Assembly (NCBI GenBank): GCA_015501075.1
Contig: JADNYJ010000038.1
Coordinates: forward strand, 186,001-250,000
Length of the DNA: 64,000 bases
Direction: 5' to 3'
Source of the DNA: Gymnopilus junonius
Lineage: Eukaryota > Basidiomycota > Agaricomycetes > Agaricales > Galerinaceae
Of the stretch, positions 12,244 through 23,390 are shown piece after piece (position 1 is the first letter of the stretch; each line of letters opens with the position of its first letter). Both the position numbers and the translations under genes were made by a program. Below the pieces are notes generated by a model. The model saw only the letters and a list, made by a program, of their open reading frames with translations, searched no databases and was not told where the DNA came from.

Positions 12244-13043
12244 CGCGCCGGACTCCCTTTCTGTTCCTTTCTCCGTAGACTTAAACTATTGTCGTTCAAC
12301 TTTCATGGGATGATAAGCGGTAAACTGGCTGGTAGTAGTGCGAGTGTTTATGTGTCTACTTACACGTACACAGTTCAAATGGAGAATGGCAGCGTCACGG
12401 CTCCAAGAAAGCCAAGTAGGTCATGACAGGCCTTTCAAGGCCTTCCATTGTCTGGTGCTAGTATCAGATGATTTCTCAAGTCTTTTGTTGATCTGGGCTT
12501 CCCGTTGTCACCGCTACGATATCTTACAATTTTACATATATCCTTGCTCTACATGACATGCTAATAATGTGCTGAGCTCGTTCATACTTTCCTTAGTACA
12601 TTCCGGATTCACGGTGCTTGGCTCTCGTTCCTGATAAAAGAGATCCTAGCAGTGCATGGCAAAAAGAAAACTTGTCACAGTCCGAGAAAAGAGCTGTCAA
12701 GTAGTACATCCGGTTACTGTGAGCGACACCTGAAGCACGGAGCCAAATTATCACGAGGAAAGTCGAGGGAGTAGACGGCATAAGTCGAAAAAGGGTACTT
12801 CAAGCTAGAAGACAAATCAAGGGTACAAGGGACGCATGGGGGCCCGGCGGCAAGAACAGTAGTTCCTTTGCAAAGTACGATGTCAAAGCAAGATCAATAG
12901 AAACAGTTAAATAGAACAGCGAGATACACCCTATGTTATACATAGATAGAGATCATCACAGAACAATTATAATAGAGGGAAATGGAAAAGAGAAACGACA
13001 GTACGAGGTTGATCGTCCATCTATTTCCTCCCCTGTCAACACC
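12244..13043. other. Convergent intergenic region without recognised genes
   Basis: About 800 bases between the stop codons of VPS23 and the Src1-like gene. Short open frames here show no family resemblance or intron-linked continuation. An A-rich stretch near 12890-12990 is the only compositional feature. Confidence 0.5.
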
Positions 13044-15833
13044 TTATATGACATCTTTCAATTCACGGTCTTTGTCTCTTCTCCCCGGAGTCCTTCCAGA
13101 GCTTCCTACCCATCGCCATACCCTCGTTTCGTCCCCTCCCTGGAGCTCTTCCAAATTGGCTCTCACATTGGCGTTGCTCTCAACCACGCGTTCTACGCGC
13201 TCCCACAGTCTCCTTCTCGTCGGTAGCGAGTGCTCGTCTTGTAGTACAAGGTCGCGCAGCTGAATCGACGAAAGATATGGCTCAGGCGCAGTAAGTGGGT
13301 CAGTGTAGTGCGCCATTTCCTGATTACGTAAAGTGTCCAACGCTACTTGCACGAGTCCCGCGATGCGCTTGTTCTCCTTTTGTTTTTGCGTCATCCTAAT
13401 GCGCATGCCTAAAATAATAAGGACCGAAAGAATGGAGGCTACGAAGAAAAAAATGATTACCGGTAAGTCATTGTTGAAAGGGACAATAAGAATGCTTGTA
13501 ACACACCTAAAACCGTCGTACGCCACGCCTCCCAAGCTTCCCTCGATTTCACGGTGAGGACACATTGCCAACTCATTTCAGGGGTCTTGTGAGCAATATA
13601 GCGTGTCCCACTAAGGCAGAAATCGGTTAGGATCTGTATGTGGATATAGATACAGAAGACGTACTCTGTACTTTCACCAATGAAAACCCCGCCCCACTGA
13701 GTTAATTGTTGGATGGCCTTGTTGAACAAGTCGTCAAAATGTGCCAGCGTTTTTGGCTATGTTCTCTGTCAGGCACCCTATTGAAGTAGATGAAGAAATA
13801 TAGTACAACTTACAGTTGCCCTTGACTTGAAGTGCTCTTTTAATTGGGCTTCTTCCACGCCCCACTTCTTTGCTGCTTCGTAGCCCTCCAAAGATTCAGA
13901 TGCATTGATATGATCTCCTCGACAAACGCGCTTTCCTCTTTCTTTGGCCAATTGAGATTCAATGGCTTTACCCAATGCTCCTATGTGACGCTTTCTTTGA
14001 GGGTCCTCAACACAACGAGGTGGAAGAGCTATACTTCCAAAACCAGGGAGACCATCCAATAAAGTCATAAAAGTCTTGAAAAATGTTTCGCTAAGTTGCG
14101 GCAGGTATCCAGTCGTAAGCGCCGTATTGGAAGGCAAAACAGGAATGAAAGAAAGGAAGATATGGGGCTTCAATAAAAACCCAGAGTCACAGGCTACATC
14201 GAACTGACTGCAGGTGGCATGATCGGGGCAAGTTGTGCAGGAACTGGGTCGGGTAATAGGAAGTAATGGTGGCAATTCGCAATCGAGCTTGGCGGCTGCA
14301 TGCTTATGGTCAGTCGAATTTTGTAATTCCAACAACTTCATCCGACAAATGTGCTCCTCAACTCGCTTGGCAAAAATGGTTTCTAGCGCCTGACTAGTGT
14401 TGCTTCCTCTTTCACAGTAACCAATTGAAGCAGATTCGGCCTTGTAGCTGTATACACCGAACAACGATGTTAGGAAAGCTGTCCATACAAGGCCACGTAA
14501 TAACCAGTGTGTGGGGTGATAGAAAGATTCTGTCGGTGTGTAAGATTCTACTTGATCTAAGCCTTCTGCTTCAATCTGAGCAATGGCCTCATCGATTTGG
14601 CCTTCACTGTCCTGTTGGGACTCAAGGCCAGAATCTTCAACCTTCGCATCTTCTACCTTTAATCTTGAAGGGCCAGAAGTCTCTGGACTGACGTGTTCTG
14701 ATTGAGTCTTGCCAGTTTCAGCTTCTGTCTCAACTTTTATTGGTTCGGCCGGAGTAAATTCGCGTATAGGGGTGAAGCGAGACTTTGGAAGCTTCGAAAA
14801 ATCAAAGGTTGGTATGGGCGGGAGAGACGGACGGAAGGGTGATTGAGGTGGCGAATGTGCAGCATAGTCCAGCGTATTAGAAGGTCGAAGGGGTGAAGAT
14901 GAATCAACCATCTGAGGTGGTGCCGACGTGGACTTGCGAGATATGCGAGGCCCTACAGCGCCCCTTGATACTCGTGGCCGGACGGGAGAAGGGCGAGCAG
15001 GAGACGAAGACTCAGCTCCTGACTGGAAAATATTGTTATCTTCCCACCCGCTGTCTTCTGCGCCTGACTATAGAAGCTTTCGATTAACAAGGCCCCATAG
15101 CAATAAGATCGGACTACGAACAAGATGTGAAACGCGGCGAGATTGGCCAGCTGAACTCTGTATTGAAAACGTTAACTCGGAGAAGAAGAATGGTACCACT
15201 GGGACGAACTAGCTTCTTAGTGCGACCAACTTTCTTTACAGGAAAATCTTCTTCGGGCTCGCTTTCTTCAATGAGAGCATTTTGCGGTTGAGCAAGTGAC
15301 ATGCGCTTTGATCCACTGCCTAATGCTGGTTGGGCTGATGAGCGTCGTCGTTTGGACTACGTGAATAATGTTGGAATAATTGTGATATGCATTGAGTCAG
15401 AGTCTCACCGGCTCGGGTCGGGGTGGGGATGAGTCTTCTTCAACCTTGGGCACTTGTGAAAGTCGCCGAGATGAACGTCTTGCTCCAGGAGCTGGGGCCT
15501 AGAGAAATATTAAATATTGGGAAAAATGTGCCCAATAACACTTACCTTGCCCTTCTTTGATAAAGGCTGTCCAGTGATACCATCGGTAATTCCTTCTTCA
15601 CTCGCAATGCTGTTTTCCTTCTTGAGTCTTTCTTTTTTAAATTTGGTCGCTCTGGACTTGACTTCATTGTTAAAAACCTGGACAAGTTTGAGTTTGTTAT
15701 ATGGGGTTGGGAATGCAATATTATGATAGCCCAAAACTCCAAGGAGTTGAGAGACAGTCAATGTGGAAGGGTCGAATTCAGGTTCCAGATATTCGCCCAA
15801 GGTGATGACCTGAGCTGCAGTCATGCGGGACAT
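13044..15833 (-). CDS. Inner nuclear membrane LEM/HeH protein (Src1/Heh/Lem2-Man1 family)
   Basis: Anchors chromatin to the inner nuclear membrane and recruits ESCRT-III for envelope sealing. The ATG at 15833 leads into an N-terminal HeH/LEM-like helix-extension-helix (LTVSQLLGVLGYHNIAFPTP then NKLKLVQVFNNEV, about residues 22-55). A long charged and Ser/Pro-rich region follows. A first transmembrane segment (LLRGLVWTAFLTSLFGVYSY) precedes a lumenal domain with paired Cys (CTTCPDHATC, FDVACDSGF). The second membrane segment (VIIFFFVASILSVLIILGM) is followed by the Man1-Src1 C-terminal domain ending in ETRVWRWVGSSG. This two-TM topology matches the family. Several introns, including ones near 13500, 13740 and 15500. 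Confidence 0.85.
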
Positions 15834-16108
15834 GGCTATCGCAAGTCAATGATATATCCACACAGGCAATTAGATTTCTGCAAGACCAGGAGCGATATTG
15901 CAGAACACAACGATCTTGAATGGTGGATTGGTCCAAGTTGGTGTCTCTTAAGTTTATCGGCTTTGCTTCTCACAGCCACAATCAACGTGTCTTCCACATG
16001 GTCTGATTACATAACACACGCGTCGCGTCTTTTCGGTCAGGCGAAGGAGCGCGAGGCTCTCTATTTAATTTAAACGTAATTATGTACTCTAATTACATAT
16101 GTTATTAA

Positions 16109-17894
16109 TTAATCGAAATTTGGTCTGGAGAAGCCTTGGGCTCCAAACCATTGACCATTAACCTAAAGCAAGCTATAAGCATAAAGTAAAAATGTTCATG
16201 TCGTTTTTTTTCCTACCATGTAATGCCAGTATGCATATGGGAAAGCGTCCTGCAATAGAGCGTTAGACAAACGTGATGTCAGTAATTTGGTAGCACTGTA
16301 CCTTCTTGAGGTGGTAGAAGAATCTAAAATGATTAAGTTGTTACTGAAGGAGCACAATGGATGTCGAATATAATAATACCTGTTAGGTTTTGCCTGATCA
16401 AAGATTTCGCTAAATGATTCCTTTGGCTCCAGTCCGTATTTGAATTCAGCAAGCATTAATTCGCCGTAACCGGTGAGAAGCTGGAGAATTGAGTTAGTTG
16501 TTGAATTAAATTAAAACAAGGGATAGGACGCACTGGGCAGCTTGTGTAGCCGTCGTACTTCGCGCCAGCAACCTTCCCAGTGTCGACGAAAGAAAAGAGG
16601 TTTTCTGTCAAGACAGGTGCTTGAGCGGTGATAGCCGCCGCAGTCTTTGACGTCGGGAGAGAAGAGCAGTCCCCTATGGCAAAGACATTGCTGAACTTGG
16701 TGTGTTGAAGTGTAGCCTGGTTGACAAGAACCCATCCCGCGGCGTCAGCAATCGGTGATCCCTTGAAGACGTTTAGAGGACCCATAGGTGGGGTGACGTG
16801 CAACAGGGAGTAATCCACATTGATTGTACTTTTATCCTCTGCTTTCTTAAAGGTAGCTTGTCGGTTCGCTACGTCAATAGAGACTAACTCATGACCAAAA
16901 TGACCGCCAACGCCACGGTCCTGCCTTAGAACGTTCAATGCATCAGAATATTTCTTGACACTGAACATCGAAGGCATGCCGGTATAGAAGTCTACTTTGA
17001 TGCCTCCACGGCCTGTCCGTCGGAACCTATCCCAGGCCATCCACATAATCTTTTGAGGCGCTGTTCGTACGTTGAGTTTCGTGACATCACTTGGGGACGA
17101 ATAAAATTCTCACCGCCTGCACATTTAATGACTCCAGGAGGCTGGGTAAATACAGCATTCCCTGACTTGAGGTTCTCAATGTCGGTCCAGACCTTGTCGC
17201 AAGTTTTATAGGAATAAATGGTCGAAACGCCGGAGGAAGGATCGTCCAAGGCGGCAGGGAGTCCCTTTATGGCATCGAAATTTGTCTGGATTCCTGCAGC
17301 AACAACCAGAATTTCATATGCAATATCTCTTCCACTTGCTGTGGTGATAGACGATGAACTGGGGGAAAAAGATCTGACATTTTCAGAAATTAAGGAAATG
17401 TTTCCTGGTATCAGAGACTTCAAAGGACGAGCGAAGTCCGCCTTACGGCGGAGCCCGGAGCCTACTAGTGTCCTTCAATGCTGGGATGAGGGAAAAGAAT
17501 TTAAACCAGTTGTTTTCGAATTTTGACGTACCATCCGGGCTGATGGAACAAGATTAAGCATACCAAAAGAAATTGACCATCGAATCCACTTACCTGATAG
17601 TAGTGGGTCTCGGCACCGTCTACTATCCCAATATCACCATCTCCTAAAGACTTCCCAGCAGCTTTAAATCTGTCATAGACTTGACGAGCAACAGCCAATC
17701 CTGCGCTGCCTGGTTGTGTTGAAAAAAAGGCGATTAGATAAGTCAGCAATGCTCGTTACAGCTATCACACCTCCACCGACGACCAGCACCTTGTACTTTT
17801 GCGGCTGAGAAGTTGTCGTCGCTGATCTCGTTTGATGTAAAATGGCCTTATGGGACGTCAGACGGACACCTCGGGCCAGATTAGAAGTAAGCAT
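16109..17894 (-). CDS. Sulfide:quinone oxidoreductase, mitochondrial
   Basis: Flavoprotein that oxidises H2S and passes electrons to quinone at the inner mitochondrial membrane (Hmt2/SQOR type). The ATG at 17894 opens a basic, Ser/Thr-rich presequence (MLTSNLARGVRLTSHK). The split FAD motif reads VLVVGGG | SAGLAVARQVYDRF across an intron. Family markers follow: ETHYYQPGW, VVAAGIQTNFDAIKGLP, KCAG | APQKIMWMAWDRFRRTG, LLHVTPPMGP, NVFAIGDCSSLPTSKTAAAI and KYDGYTSCPV. The two conserved Cys (KCAG and TSCP) correspond to the redox-active pair. The last exon (16109-16159) supplies VNGQWFGAQGFSRPNF, matching the family's C-terminal end; without this intron the frame would stop early at about 16196. 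Complete and intact. Confidence 0.92.
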
Positions 17895-18249
17895 GGTAGT
17901 AAAATGAATGAAGGCAACTTGAAGCAAGGAGTTATAATTTTGGCACGGATGAGAAAACTTCATATCAATGGCGAACGATGATGTGATTATTTGATTGTCA
18001 GCGGACATATCGTCAGGACTACCATACCTTTGATACCGAGATCACTATAGGCTATAGTTCATGCACATGTCCAGAGACGACAGGACCTGCCAAATGTTAT
18101 CCTAAGCCTTGCTTTCACTGTTCCGCCTTCAGACTCCTTAATCTCTTGTGTTTCTCTTCCTTCGTGCCGCGCACTTTTTTTTTCTTCTCCTCTTAAGAGC
18201 AGGACTCTGGTTTCCTACCCCTTAGCTCAGGTCTAGCCAATAGGAATAA
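17895..18249. promoter_or_regulatory. Divergent intergenic region, SQR / Mso1-like gene
   Basis: 355-base region between outward-reading genes. A pyrimidine-rich tract (about 18165-18200, including a run of T) precedes the downstream start codon; no TATA box is convincing. Confidence 0.4.
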
Positions 18250-19176
18250 ATGACTTCCTCTGCTCGTCGTGTAGCTGTTGGACTTCCTAGCAACCCTCGC
18301 ACTCGAAGACCATCCCAACCTTCCTTAAGTAGCCGTCAGAATGAGGAACCTCGCCCTTCGCGAACATCGCCGGTCTCTCGTACTCGGAATCCCCTTTCCC
18401 AACGAGCACAAGTGCTGGACACTAATAGGACTCCTCCAAACCGGCAGAGGGAAAATCACGATCGGGGGAGATATGCCCGCCGGTCGAACGATTCAAGCTC
18501 AACATCTTCATCTGAGCTTGAGCCATACTTTCAGAATCGGGGGGTGTCGAGTCAACGATCATCCAGAACAACTGTTCGGAGCGACGATGAAACGACTTAT
18601 TCGATCCGGGAACTATCCGAAGACGAGTCAGTGACTTTACTCTATTCAATAACGATCGGAATATTGACGAGCCACAAAGTAATGCTTATTCTTACGCCGC
18701 GACGACAAATGGTTATGTTTGGACACGAGTCGCCGAGGTCGCCAATGTTTTAACGCACGAAGTGAGCAAAGTGTGGGCAGCGGGCCTTGGGAGTGGGGAC
18801 GATGAAGGTATGGTAATTCACCGTAAAATAGCTTGCCTTAACAAAATTGACCGACTTGGTGGTAGAAGGAGACTCTCATCTGCTCGAAGTTATGAGGGCA
18901 TATCATCTAGCCAAGGCACGCACTCCGTCTGAACTCCCTGAGTGGTTATTCAGCGAGAGGGAACGCGGACAAGGAGGATTGCTTCATATAGATCCGCCTT
19001 TTGAAGGGAGGGAAGAGCCAGGACCGCGTCGTCAGCAATTGCCGTACAACACGTTGGCGAGTTCTTCTCTTCAAAGCAGGGGCATTAAAAGCTCTATACC
19101 ACTGGCTGAGCCCAAGCTGTCCGGTGCAGACCGTTTAAAGCAGCTGCGATCACTTCGACGGGAACAGGGCGCTTAG
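18250..19176 (+). CDS. Mso1-like Sec1-binding protein
   Basis: Small exocytosis regulator; in yeast Mso1 binds the SM protein Sec1 at sites of membrane fusion. The ATG at 18250 opens a long basic, Ser/Arg-rich disordered N-terminus. After an intron comes WTRVAEVANVLTHEVSKVWAAG, then across a second intron GDSHLLEVMRAYHLAKAR followed by LPEWLFSERER. This spacing (amphipathic helix, short acidic turn, EDxHLxxVLRxYY..KGxxxPxWL) fits the Sec1-binding region of fungal Mso1 proteins. The C-terminus ends ADRLKQLRSLRREQGA. The helix and motif are clear; the assignment is by pattern, with no other domain to confirm it. The exact border of the first intron (about 18625-18680) is ambiguous. Confidence 0.55.
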
Positions 19177-20044
19177 ATTCCTCTTGCGAAGCAGGCCTTT
19201 GACCAATGACTGTAGAGTACGTAAATATTGTGTCCAATAGCAGTCATGATAGCAAAGAGTATATTTTCCACGCGGAACCTACCAACATCTGATGTGAACC
19301 TGCGAATGACAGTTCGGAACGATGGTGCTTGTGTTCTTGTTGAACCGTCTCATATCCATCTCTCACACTTGCATGACCATACAGGCAGCTAGCATGTACT
19401 ATGTATGGTCATCCCCTATCAACGGCTGCTCCAGTTGGTTGCTTTGCACCAAAAATAACGAACAGTTACCACTCTGACCTGCCCATCAATTTTCATGCGA
19501 TGGGTATCCACAGTGAACGATCAGTCAATCATACTGGAGCATAGGTAGAAAAGGTGGAAAATGATAGAGAAATGGGTGGTGAACTGGAGCGGCAAAAGAT
19601 TGGATGTCGTGTTGGTGGACGAAAAGCTAGATTAAGTCGAAATGCGGGACATGTTTATGGTGATTGCGGCGCAGAGATGAGAAGCGCAGGGGTGCAAGCC
19701 CGATCAAATTCCCATCCGCGATCGGTGTTACCATGGCGGCATGTCCTGTCTCATAAATACCGGCTCAAGCACTTTCCATCTTCACCTTTCCTTCAGGCCG
19801 TCTCTTTCTGTCTCCTTCATTTTCGTTCTTTTTTCCCTCTTTTTTGTCGAGTTGATCTTCGACCTGTCAATCTTTCGTTCATTCGAGGTATTTCCCATCC
19901 GATAGCCCACCACCCGCTCACCAAGCTCACAACCTGCAGATCATCCTCTTTGACAGAGATTTAAAGTAGCAGTCCTCCAGGGAGGTTTCATATCGACATA
20001 CTTATTCGACAAAACCGCTTCTACGCTCTTTTCGTTATTCTATA
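19177..20044. promoter_or_regulatory. Upstream region of the cupredoxin gene
   Basis: About 870 bases without a convincing gene. A TATA-like CATAAATA lies near 19751-19758, followed by a CT-rich tract (about 19775-19850) and then about 190 bases of leader before the ATG at 20045. This is the layout of a strongly expressed fungal promoter. The short open frames here lack coding character. Confidence 0.45.
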
Positions 20045-21711
20045 ATGGTCTTCATTACCCCCTTCGTCGGTGCTGTCGCACTTCTCTCTGGCCTCGCCAA
20101 TGGTCTTCCCCGTCCGGACAGCTCTATCAATGAGCCAGCCGTCTCCGCTCCCAACGGTACACCTATTACCGCTTCTTCTCCTTCGTAAGAATTTTTCATT
20201 GCCCCGTAAAATAATTGGCATTGACATCTCCATGATAGCCAAACTGGTTCCTCCTCGTCTGACATGTCTGGCTCTGACATGTCAAACTCGGCTATGTCCA
20301 GCTCCGGCTCTGGCTCAGGATCTGTAAACTACGGTGGCTCAGACTCCAGCTCCAGCTGGAGCAGCTCTGGCAGCAACTATGGTTCCAGCAGCAGCAGTAA
20401 CTACGGTTCTGATAGCTCCAGCAGCAACTACGGTTCAAGTGGTGATTACGGATCGAGTGGAAACTACGGTGGAAGTTCTTGGGACACTACCGTTGCTCTA
20501 GCCACCTCAACGTCAGCGGCATGGCAATCCTACTCTACCCCCTCTTACGGTTCTGGTACGTCCAACTGGGGTAATTCAGGCTATAACGACTGTGTTCAGC
20601 GTACGTCAACTTTATTTTACATTTTTGCGAGAAGCTAAGCACTTTCTTAGAATGTGTCGCTTCCTATGGTGGCCTTTCTGCCACGGCTACATACACCCCG
20701 TCGACCACCATGGGCAGTGATAGCAGCTACTCCGGCTCCTCCGGTGGTTCAGGTGTTACCCACACCGTCATCGTTGCTCCCACTCAAGGTGTCCTTCGTT
20801 ATGTTCCCTTCGTCGTGAATGCCTCCGTCGGTGACACCATCTCGTTCATGTGGGGCGCCAACAACCATACTGTCACCAAGTCTTCAGAGCTCACCCCTTG
20901 CAACAAGACCTCCGATAGTCCTTTCACCTCCGGTGAGCAAAACAAGGGATTCATGTGTAAGTCTAGTTCTGTACTGCTTATCGTTGATATTCAACCTTTT
21001 TCGCCAGTCAACCAAGTCGTCAATGACACCAACCCAACCTTCTTCTACTGTGGAACCCCCACTCACTGCCAAAAGGGAATGTTCGGTATCATGTATGTTT
21101 TATGCTTTCCAATGTGGCTCATATGCTTATTGGCGTGATAGCAACCCCCCCAACGCTTTAAACTCCCCTATGTCTGTTTCTGGCATGATGCAAACTCTTG
21201 CCGCCAACGTATGAATTTTTTTATTCCTATAGTCATCCCATCTCTTATAATATTTCTTTAGGATTCTAACGTTGCCGCTTATGCCGCTTACACTGACATG
21301 CAGACGTCTAGCAACCCTGCTGCTTCCAAATGGGGAGGCAACATCGACTTAACTACCCTCCCCGAGTGGTCGCACTCCTTGGTCGCTGAGAACGTTCTTT
21401 TCACTCGTAACTTCCTCGCTGCCAACTCGGAAACACTCAAGAATGATGGATCCGTTGACCTCAGCGCCGCCGGGTCAACTCCTTTGATGATCCCTGAAGA
21501 CCTTAGCGCTGTCCTCGCCAACTCCCCTGCTGCCTCGAGCGCCAGCGCTGCCACCACTCCTGCTGCAACATCCGCTGCTGCAGCTGCTACCTCAGCTGCT
21601 GCTACGGCCCCTGCTAACGCTGAAAACTCGACCAGCGGAGCTATCTCCGTATCGTCGCCAAAGGTTGTCGTCGGTTTGGTCGCTGCCCTCGCCACATTCT
21701 TGATGCTGTAA
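20045..21711 (+). CDS. GPI-anchored extracellular cupredoxin (serine-rich)
   Basis: Predicted secreted, wall- or membrane-attached blue-copper-like protein. The ATG at 20045 opens a signal peptide (FVGAVALLSGLANGLP). After the first intron a low-complexity Ser/Gly/Tyr region contains repeated NYGSS-type units (about 20290-20490). The cupredoxin domain starts HTVIVAPTQGVLRYVPF and VGDTISFMWGANNHTVT. After another intron it supplies FFYCGTPTHCQKGMFG. The His of NNHTVT together with the Cys, His and Met of YCGTPTHCQKGM form a type-1 copper ligand set. A Thr/Ala-rich stalk and a C-terminal hydrophobic tail (VVVGLVAALATFLML) after a small-residue site indicate a GPI signal. Five or so introns. Function in fungi is not established. 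Confidence 0.85.
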
Positions 21712-22005
21712 TATGGCATACCTTACGTAGAGACTGATGATGGACCTGTCGTAGAATAATTACCATTTCGAACTTTTTTTCGTTTTTCGTCGGACATTTT
21801 GATTCCCTTACTGAAAACTGCTACTTTGGGCTTCTTTTTTTTTATTCAACATACTTTAGTAGTATCCCTAGCGGCTACAGGAAAGCACCTTTAACCCTTG
21901 TCGACTTCGTGTTGTGATCACTTTGCATTAGTTCTTAAATACAATGAAATTTAACACGTAAAGCGGAGACCAGCGTATAAAAAAGGGTAATATTGAATAA
22001 GTAGC

Positions 22006-23210
22006 CTAAAAGCCGAAGATGTCGTCAATTTCGTTTCGAAGTGCTGTTCGTTTTGTTTTCTTCAATACAGTTGAATCAGATGTCCCTTTCACCGACTCAA
22101 CTATTTTCGATGGCTTAGTGGAAATCGCTTTAGACACCATCCGTTCGATGACAACATGAGCTGATAATAACTTCAGCCGTCACTAAACATGCAAGTTTGG
22201 GACTTGAGACTCACTGGTTGGCTTGTTATTTCGAATTTCACTAGGTAAGATACTCTCGCTCTCACCCTTACCCAGTCGCCGGACCAGCTCATTATCACTA
22301 ACAACAGGACTATCAGACGTCAAGTCAGTGGCCTTCCAATCCATTTCCTGAGGTTCCTGAGGCAAACTGGAAAAAACATTGGTGATGATCTCCTTAGCGG
22401 CTCTACCTCCAGGACTTGTCTAGAAGCTGGATATTTGCATCCGTTATCCTAATAGTATCGAATTAAAGAACTTACTATGACGAAACGAAGGCGACTGATG
22501 CAGGAGTGAGTGTGCTCCATGATTTCGTTGAGTTCTATTGATAATATTCGCGTCCTGGAAGAGATGGCAACAAACATCAACAGGACTGGAAGAAATGCTG
22601 CCGATTGGAGAGAGCGATGAAATGAACTAGGTTGAATTTGAATTTTCGACAAGGAAAACGCAGAGGAAGAGATTCACCTATATGCATCTATGCATCGTTC
22701 GTCCATCTAGAAGAACATTCATAAGTCGCAGGGGCAAATGTGAAGTTAAAAGCACCTGCGACCTTCTTTACTAATCGTAAAGCCTTCTGACACAGTAAAG
22801 AGTAATTAATAAAATACTTGTCATCTGGAGAGTGGGTCCATGAACCCTTCACAGAATTGACACTAGATAATGAAGATGTTGAAAAAGTTTTGTCCCATAA
22901 ACCTATCACCTTACTTTTGCGTTGTGTCATAGAACCTGGCGCGAAGAGCATTCAACGAATCTAGTAGACTCAGTTTTTCTATTCGTTCCAAAAACCGCCG
23001 CATTTCGATCACATTCCGCCAAAAGAGTGCGCCTCGATGCTGGTTTTTGTTTTTGTAATACAGCCGTCGAAGAAGCTGAAGTTCCGTTGCGTGGATTGCC
23101 AAGGCAGACTGAAGTCTCCGCCCTAGCAGCTTCAAGTTTTTAAGTTCTGTATCGATTGCTCCATGAAGACTATGGTCTATCGAAATTCTTGGTATACGTG
23201 GGCCCGACAT
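22006..23210 (-). CDS. NEPRO / Rmp1-like protein (putative RNase MRP-associated)
   Basis: The ATG at 23210 opens a helical protein with LKLLGRRLQSALAIHATELQ followed by LLRRLYYKNKNQHRGALFWR and VIEMRRFLERI. The YKNKNQHR core is the signature shared by vertebrate NEPRO (nucleolus and neural progenitor protein) and yeast Rmp1. After introns comes LQSAAFLPVLLMFVAISSRTRIL, again at the position seen in NEPRO-like proteins. The last exon ends KRTALRNEIDDIFGF, a basic cluster followed by the EIDDIFG tail common in nucleolar fungal proteins. Rmp1 is a subunit of RNase MRP, which processes pre-rRNA; that role here is inferred from family. Divergent from the AP-1 gene over 180 bases. Middle exon borders (22370-22690) are approximate. 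Confidence 0.65.
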
Positions 23211-23390
23211 TCTGTCGTTGTAGAAGAGTAGAGAGAATACATACTAGCATTATCAAACGGAGCCAAACACCGTCTTTACGATCGTCCAAATTGGTAATTA
23301 AGTACGCGCTTACACTTACCTGTCCACCACACTCACTTTCTTGTCTCAAGCTTCTTCATTTCTTCTGCCCTTTGGCATTGTACTAGTGCA

